From positions 1 through 10,507 of the forward strand of contig CANFFA010000052.1 in NCBI GenBank assembly GCA_947445425.1: a stretch of DNA of 10,507 nucleotides. Reading direction: 5' to 3'. Within the stretch, counting starts at the first letter, position 1, and each line of letters opens with the position of its first letter. The stretch is from Paludibacteraceae bacterium. Lineage in GTDB: Bacteria; Bacteroidota; Bacteroidia; Bacteroidales; Paludibacteraceae. Below the pieces are notes generated by a model. It saw nothing but the letters and a program-made list of their open reading frames with translations. It had not been told where the DNA came from and searched no databases. The position numbers and the translations under genes are program-made. Of the stretch, positions 6,791-10,507 are shown in pieces.

Positions 6791-8101
6791 ATGTTAGAAC
6801 AATCTAAAAAGGACAAAGTCACCTCAGACTTACTGGCTTCCATTCGACTTACCAACAGTTTTAAAGCATGGATGGCTTTTTTATCGATTTCCTTAATCGT
6901 CTGTTTAGGCGCCTATGTTTATCAGCTAAATGAAGGTCTTGTAGTAACGGGTTTGGGAGATTATGTATCCTGGGGAATGTATATTTCAACCTTCGTTTTC
7001 TTTGTTGCGACGAGTTTAATTGGGATGCTTATCAGTGCAGTTCTGGGTCTTTCTGGACAAAAATGGGCTGCACCTTTAGCACGTATCGCGGAAATAATTG
7101 CCTTGGCTTTTGCTGCGGTAGCAGGATTGGTAATTATTACTGATATGGGTCGCCCTGACAGATTGTTAAACGTTTTCATTCATGGCCGTATTCAATCTCC
7201 TATTGTTTGGGACATTACGGTAGTGACGATTTATGTTTTGATTAGTACTTTGTTTTTGTATATTCCGCTCATTCCGGATTTGAAAATTTGTAGTGAAAAA
7301 ATAAACAAGCTCCATCCAATGGCGCAAAAAGCTTATAAATTACTTTCACTTAACTGGAATGGATCTCATGAACAAGAACAGATTCTTAAAAAGCTAACCC
7401 GTTCCATCGCAATATTCATCATACCTGTTGCTTTTGCAATACACACGGTAACCTCTTGGTTGTTTGCAAATACCTTAAGGGTTGGTTGGGATTCTACCAT
7501 TTTTGGTCCTTATTTCATCACTGGTGCTTTTGTGTCTGGTACTTCTGCCATAGTGATTGCGATGTATTTCTTTCGTAAAAACTATAAATTAGAAGAATAC
7601 CTTAGTTTGGATCTTTTTGATAAAGTGGGTAAGTTGTTGGTATTGGTATCTTTGGTATATCTTTATTTTAATATAAACGAATACTTGGTGCCTGCTTATA
7701 AGATGAAAAAATATGATGCATTGCATATTACTGCATTGTTTACAGGTGCACATGCATTAATGTTCTGGTCAGTTCAATTTTTTGGACTTGTATTACCTAT
7801 CATTTTATTGGTTTTTAATAAAATGAGGAAACCATTACCTCTTTTAATTATTGCTTCTTTTGTGTTTATTGGCGGTTGGTTCAAAAGATATATCATCGTT
7901 GTTCCTACCATGGAACATCCTTTTCTGCCGATTCAAAATGTACCCTTGAATTTCAAGGTTTATACGCCAACTTTGACAGAAAGCTTGGTTACTTTGGCGC
8001 CATTTATTTTGGTACTACTTATTATTACAGTACTTTCCAAAGTTATTCCGGTGATCTCTATTCATGAGACCATCGAATCATTAGAAGAAAAAAATAATTA
8101 A
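6791..8101 (+). CDS. NrfD/ActC-family integral membrane subunit (quinol-interacting)
   Basis: The 436-residue product has about ten hydrophobic helices (roughly residues 26-46, 61-87, 98-117, 139-161, 204-227, 238-261, 280-300, 311-342, 349-368 and 398-419). Family marks are WGMYIS (61-66), DMGRPDR (118-124), GWDSTIFGPYFITGAF (232-247), GGWFKRYIIVVP (361-372) and YTPTLTE (391-397). The last three resemble ActC/ActF of alternative complex III more than short NrfD proteins. Such subunits hold no cofactor; they take electrons from membrane quinol and pass them to the FeS partner, here encoded immediately upstream. The gene is single, whereas alternative complex III normally has two homologues. 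The cytochrome c gene follows after 24 bases. Subfamily (ActC against other NrfD-type) is inferred from motifs only. Confidence 0.9.
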   Translation: MLEQSKKDKVTSDLLASIRLTNSFKAWMAFLSISLIVCLGAYVYQLNEGLVVTGLGDYVSWGMYISTFVFFVATSLIGMLISAVLGLSGQKWAAPLARIAEIIALAFAAVAGLVIITDMGRPDRLLNVFIHGRIQSPIVWDITVVTIYVLISTLFLYIPLIPDLKICSEKINKLHPMAQKAYKLLSLNWNGSHEQEQILKKLTRSIAIFIIPVAFAIHTVTSWLFANTLRVGWDSTIFGPYFITGAFVSGTSAIVIAMYFFRKNYKLEEYLSLDLFDKVGKLLVLVSLVYLYFNINEYLVPAYKMKKYDALHITALFTGAHALMFWSVQFFGLVLPIILLVFNKMRKPLPLLIIASFVFIGGWFKRYIIVVPTMEHPFLPIQNVPLNFKVYTPTLTESLVTLAPFILVLLIITVLSKVIPVISIHETIESLEEKNN

Positions 8102-8125
8102 CACCTCTGGTAAACTGGATCAATT

Positions 8126-9031
8126 ATGTTTAGAATAAATATATCAACAAAAATCGTTTCGCTTTTTATTTTTTCAGCTCTGTTTAGCATAAATCTATCT
8201 GCTGCTAGTTGGGATGTTCCTGCTGATAAAAAAAGTAAGAATAGTTTTATTAAATTCAATGATGCTTCAGCAAAAGAAGGTGAAGTACTATACAATAAAA
8301 ACTGTGCTTCTTGCCACGGTAATCCGTCTAAAGGTAATGTGTTGAAATCATTGAAGCCAACTCCTCCTGATTTGGCTTCTGATGGTACTCAAAAACTTAC
8401 AGATGGTGAATTGTTTTACATCTTAAACACTGGTCGTGGTTTGATGCCTTCATTCAAAAATGTATTGTCAGAAAACGAAAGATGGAAAGTAATCGCTTAC
8501 ATGCGAAGTTTCAACAAAAAGTATGTTCAAGTACTTTCTAACACCGATCCATCCAAAAGTGAGTTGGTAAAAGTGAACATGCAATATGATGCTAAATCAA
8601 ACATTGTTACTGTTAAAGTTGTGGCAAAAGAAAAAACAGGTACAGTGGTATTGAAAGATGCTGAAGTTATACTTTTTGCAAAACGCTATTTTGGTAAATT
8701 GCAGTTGGATAAATCTATGCGTACTAACAATGAAGGACTTGCCTATTTTCAATATTCTAAAGACCTTCCAGGCGATAAAGCCGGTAATGTTGAATTGATT
8801 GCTAAGATTAATGACGAAGCTTATGGTGAATTGGAATCTACGACTAAATTCAAAATCGCTGTCCCAACCGATAAACCTTCTCTTACTGAGAAAAGAGCTA
8901 TATGGAATGTATTGGTAAAAGCTCCTATTTGGTTGATAATCACTTATTCTTTTGGTGTTCTTGTATTTCTTGGATTTTTACTCTATCTTGTTTTGAACTT
9001 ATTAAGTTTTTGGAAAATTGGTAAAATTTAA
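8126..9031 (+). CDS. Membrane-anchored monohaem cytochrome c with C-terminal beta-rich domain
   Basis: This is a periplasmic electron carrier likely to link the FeS/NrfD pair to the oxidase. The 301 residues start with a signal peptide (to about residue 26, ending ...NLSAA). The haem domain follows: CASCH at 60-64 binds one c-type haem, and M107 in GRGLMPSF is the probable axial methionine, in a class I layout that ends near residue 135 (RWKVIAYMRSF). Residues about 145-250 are a beta-rich segment with alternating hydrophobics (VKVNMQYD, VTVKVVAKE, AEVILFAKR, VELIAKIND), like an Ig- or transthyretin-like sandwich. A single hydrophobic helix (about 269-293) then anchors the protein, with only a short basic tail inside. 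Monohaem cytochromes of similar operons (ActE) are much shorter, so the extra domain is notable. The DoxX-like gene begins 11 bases after the stop. Confidence 0.9.
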   Translation: MFRINISTKIVSLFIFSALFSINLSAASWDVPADKKSKNSFIKFNDASAKEGEVLYNKNCASCHGNPSKGNVLKSLKPTPPDLASDGTQKLTDGELFYILNTGRGLMPSFKNVLSENERWKVIAYMRSFNKKYVQVLSNTDPSKSELVKVNMQYDAKSNIVTVKVVAKEKTGTVVLKDAEVILFAKRYFGKLQLDKSMRTNNEGLAYFQYSKDLPGDKAGNVELIAKINDEAYGELESTTKFKIAVPTDKPSLTEKRAIWNVLVKAPIWLIITYSFGVLVFLGFLLYLVLNLLSFWKIGKI

Positions 9032-9042
9032 AATAAAATAGT

Positions 9043-9432
9043 ATGAAAAATCTAGCCATTATTGGACGTATTTTATTTGCTTTACCTATTGGTTTAATGG
9101 GTATTAACCATTTTATCATGACCCCCGTTTTCACAGAACAACTCAAATGCTCATTGATACCCAATGGTGTTTTTACCATTTTGATATCAGGACTAATGTT
9201 GTTGATCGTGAGCTTGAGTATTCTTTTTAATAAATACACAAAAATTGCTTGTCTTTGGCTTGCTGGATTACTCTTTTTATTCATTATAACTATTCACATT
9301 CCAGGCTTATTTTCAACTGAATCTAATGTTGCTCAATGGGCATTTATTCAGTTACTTAAAGACACTAGCTTAATGGGCGGTGCTATTTTGTTGTCAGTGC
9401 TCCTAGGATGCTCCACGAACAAGGCAGATTAA
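9043..9432 (+). CDS. Small DoxX-like four-helix membrane protein
   Basis: The 129-residue protein has four hydrophobic segments (about 4-25, 42-62, 67-87 and 103-122). The opening GRILFALPIGLMGINHF fits the first helix of the DoxX family. DoxX/DoxD proteins include the membrane subunit of archaeal thiosulfate:quinone oxidoreductase, but most bacterial members have no known role. Placement only 11 bases after the cytochrome gene and upstream of the Sco gene suggests it belongs to the operon and may act in quinone-linked electron transfer or in complex assembly; this is inference. The C-terminal LLGCSTNKAD resembles a lipobox but sits at the wrong end of the protein to be one. Confidence 0.7.
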   Translation: MKNLAIIGRILFALPIGLMGINHFIMTPVFTEQLKCSLIPNGVFTILISGLMLLIVSLSILFNKYTKIACLWLAGLLFLFIITIHIPGLFSTESNVAQWAFIQLLKDTSLMGGAILLSVLLGCSTNKAD

Positions 9433-9463
9433 TTGGCACATTGGCATAATAATAAATTGGCAT
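9432..9463 (+). repeat. Degenerate 8-bp-period ATTGGCAC/T repeat
   Basis: Units start at 9432 (attggcac), 9440 (attggcat), 9448 (aataataa, degenerate) and 9456 (attggcat), keeping the 8-bp period across all four. The first unit overlaps the last base of the DoxX-like stop codon. It is the second copy of the element at 6744-6761, in the same orientation. Confidence 0.65.
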
Positions 9464-9497
9464 CTTAATTTATTTTTTCATGAAACGAGCATGAATA

Positions 9498-9533
9498 CGC
9501 ATATTCACCAAAGACCATGAACATTGGTATGCG
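9498..9533 (+). other. Imperfect stem-loop in the DoxX-Sco gap
   Basis: cgcata (9498-9503) plus ccaa (9508-9511) pair with ttgg (9524-9527) plus tatgcg (9528-9533), giving ten pairs with a 4-nt bulge and a 12-nt loop. No T-tract follows, so it is not an intrinsic terminator. In a 138-base gap inside an otherwise tight operon, it could be a processing or stabilising element. No TAnnTTTG promoter is visible in this gap. Confidence 0.35.
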
Positions 9534-9570
9534 AGTTCCATGCGACAACTAAAAAAACAATTATTTACGC

Positions 9571-10335
9571 ATGAAAAAGAACTTTATCTATTTTTTTCTT
9601 GTAATCTTCTCCTTAACTGGGAGACTTACAGCACAAGTTGACCAGTCTCCAGAGGTTGGTGTGGTTGAACATCTCGGTACAACGGTACCACTGGATTTAC
9701 AGTTTCTGAATGAAAAATCAGAGAAAGTTACTTTGAGACAGTTAATAACGAAGCCTACGATATTCTCCTTCGTTTACTTTGATTGTCCAGGACTTTGTAG
9801 TCCACTTTTGGAAGGAGTTGGTGCTGTTATCAAAAAATCAGATTTAGTTCTAGGTAAAGACTATCAAGTTATAACCATAAGTTTTAACTTTAGAGATACA
9901 CCAGAAAAGGCCAAATTCAAAAAAGACCGTTTTGTTGAGCGCTACTCTAAAGGTAAAGGAGATGGTTGGATTTTTCTAACTACCGACAGTACTACTATTT
10001 TCAAAATAACCAATGCTACTGGTTTTAAAACTAAAGCTGTAGGTCTGGACTTTGTACATCCTTCGGCAATTATTGCCGTAAGTCCACAAGGGTTGATTAC
10101 TAGGTACTTGTATGGTATCACATTTTTACCAATAGACTTTAAAATGGCCATAGTTGAGGCCACCAAAGGTCAACCCAGAACATCAATTCAGAAGATAATG
10201 ATGATCTGTTATACATACGATCCAGAGAACAAACGCTTTGGATTGGATGTCACTAAAATAGCAGGAACCATCATTCTTTTCTTCTTACTCGTTTTCATAA
10301 TCATATATCTTATTAAACCTAAAAGAAAAAAATAA
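9571..10335 (+). CDS. Sco1/SenC family copper chaperone for cytochrome oxidase
   Basis: Sco proteins deliver copper to the CuA site of cytochrome c oxidase, or keep its cysteines reduced, on the outer side of the membrane. The 254-residue product has a signal peptide (to about residue 21, ...GRLTA), then a thioredoxin-like fold. The copper ligands are all present: C72 and C76 in the CPGLC motif (CxxxC) and H163 in DFVHPSA. The segment CYTYDPENKRFG is the usual end of the periplasmic part of Bacteroidota-type Sco proteins. A C-terminal helix (about 228-249) followed by KPKRKK provides an anchor, so the protein may be tethered at this end. Subunit I of the oxidase starts 12 bases later, which fits the role. 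The presence of Sco predicts an oxidase with a CuA-bearing subunit II, not visible here. Confidence 0.93.
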   Translation: MKKNFIYFFLVIFSLTGRLTAQVDQSPEVGVVEHLGTTVPLDLQFLNEKSEKVTLRQLITKPTIFSFVYFDCPGLCSPLLEGVGAVIKKSDLVLGKDYQVITISFNFRDTPEKAKFKKDRFVERYSKGKGDGWIFLTTDSTTIFKITNATGFKTKAVGLDFVHPSAIIAVSPQGLITRYLYGITFLPIDFKMAIVEATKGQPRTSIQKIMMICYTYDPENKRFGLDVTKIAGTIILFFLLVFIIIYLIKPKRKK

Positions 10336-10347
10336 AATCAAACAACA

Positions 10348-10507
10348 ATGAGTAACGGAACAGAGAAAATAGAATATGTAAGTTATCTTGACTACCAAGG
10401 AAAGTATAAGGGCATAATGTCTTGGATCATGGCTACCGATCACAAGAGAATTTGTCTATTGTACATGTATTCAATCATGACATTTTTCTTTATTGGTGTG
10501 ATTCTGG
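10348..10507 (+). CDS. Haem-copper cytochrome c oxidase subunit I, N-terminal fragment (cut by window end)
   Basis: Only the first 53 codons are in the window. After a polar N-terminus, MSWIMATDHKRICLLYMYS matches the start of haem-copper oxidase subunit I, where the TDHKRIG motif precedes helix 1; here the glycine is cysteine. This motif marks A-type (aa3/caa3-like) enzymes and argues against cbb3-type CcoN or a nitric oxide reductase. Subunit I holds the low-spin haem and the binuclear haem-CuB centre, none of which is in view yet. The 12-base spacing from the Sco gene indicates co-transcription. Subunit II is not upstream, as it is in many operons, so it should lie downstream or elsewhere. 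Confidence 0.88.
   Translation, partial: MSNGTEKIEYVSYLDYQGKYKGIMSWIMATDHKRICLLYMYSIMTFFFIGVIL

Noticed and set aside
5772..8101. FeS plus NrfD pair as a nitrite, polysulfide or DMSO reductase
   Set aside because: No multihaem nitrite reductase or molybdopterin catalytic gene is adjacent, and the downstream cytochrome c, Sco and oxidase genes point to aerobic respiration.
6744..9463. ATTGGCAC repeats as a CRISPR-like array
   Set aside because: Units are 8 bp and directly abutting without unique spacers, and no cas gene is near.
10348..10507. Final fragment as nitric oxide reductase NorB or cbb3 CcoN
   Set aside because: The TDHKRI motif before helix 1 is typical of A-type oxidase subunit I, and a Sco gene immediately precedes it.

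Overview
The window is AT-rich DNA from a member of the Bacteroidota, probably Sphingobacteriales or a close relative. Three things point there: the genes are spaced with almost no Shine-Dalgarno sequences, the best promoter matches the Bacteroidota form (TTTG, about 20 bases, TAnnTTTG), and the gene content (an HAE1-type efflux pair, an ActC/NrfD-type membrane protein and a Sco-linked haem-copper oxidase) is familiar from that phylum. The genus cannot be fixed from the sequence. Every real gene is on the + strand.

Region 1 (1-4290) is a two-gene efflux operon: a periplasmic adaptor (membrane fusion protein), then a full-length RND transporter with its proton-relay residues intact. No outer-membrane TolC-like gene is visible; it may lie upstream of the window. 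The adaptor is preceded by an inverted pair of 7-bp-period repeats. A textbook intrinsic terminator (4446-4485) closes the region.

Region 2 (4486-5391) is a single gene with its own promoter -7 element. It encodes an N-terminal rubredoxin-like metal site fused to a four-helix membrane domain resembling DUF2231, with a lysine-rich tail carrying three evenly spaced cysteines.

Region 3 (5392-10507, running off the end) looks like a respiratory operon. It begins with a near-consensus promoter and a roughly 200-nt leader containing alternating complementary heptamers. The genes are: a Tat-exported ferredoxin-like protein with four cysteine motifs, an ActC/NrfD-type ten-helix membrane subunit, a membrane-anchored monohaem cytochrome c with an extra beta-rich domain, a small DoxX-like membrane protein, a Sco1/SenC copper chaperone, and the start of haem-copper oxidase subunit I. 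The inferred electron path is quinol to NrfD-type subunit and FeS protein to cytochrome c to a copper-containing terminal oxidase, with Sco loading copper. This resembles alternative complex III coupled to an oxidase, but reduced: there is no pentahaem ActA, no molybdopterin-like ActB domain and no second NrfD-type subunit in view. The FeS protein also lacks one cysteine in each of motifs I and IV, the two motifs that share clusters in this fold. This compact, cofactor-altered module and the rubredoxin/DUF2231 fusion beside it are the most interesting content of the window.
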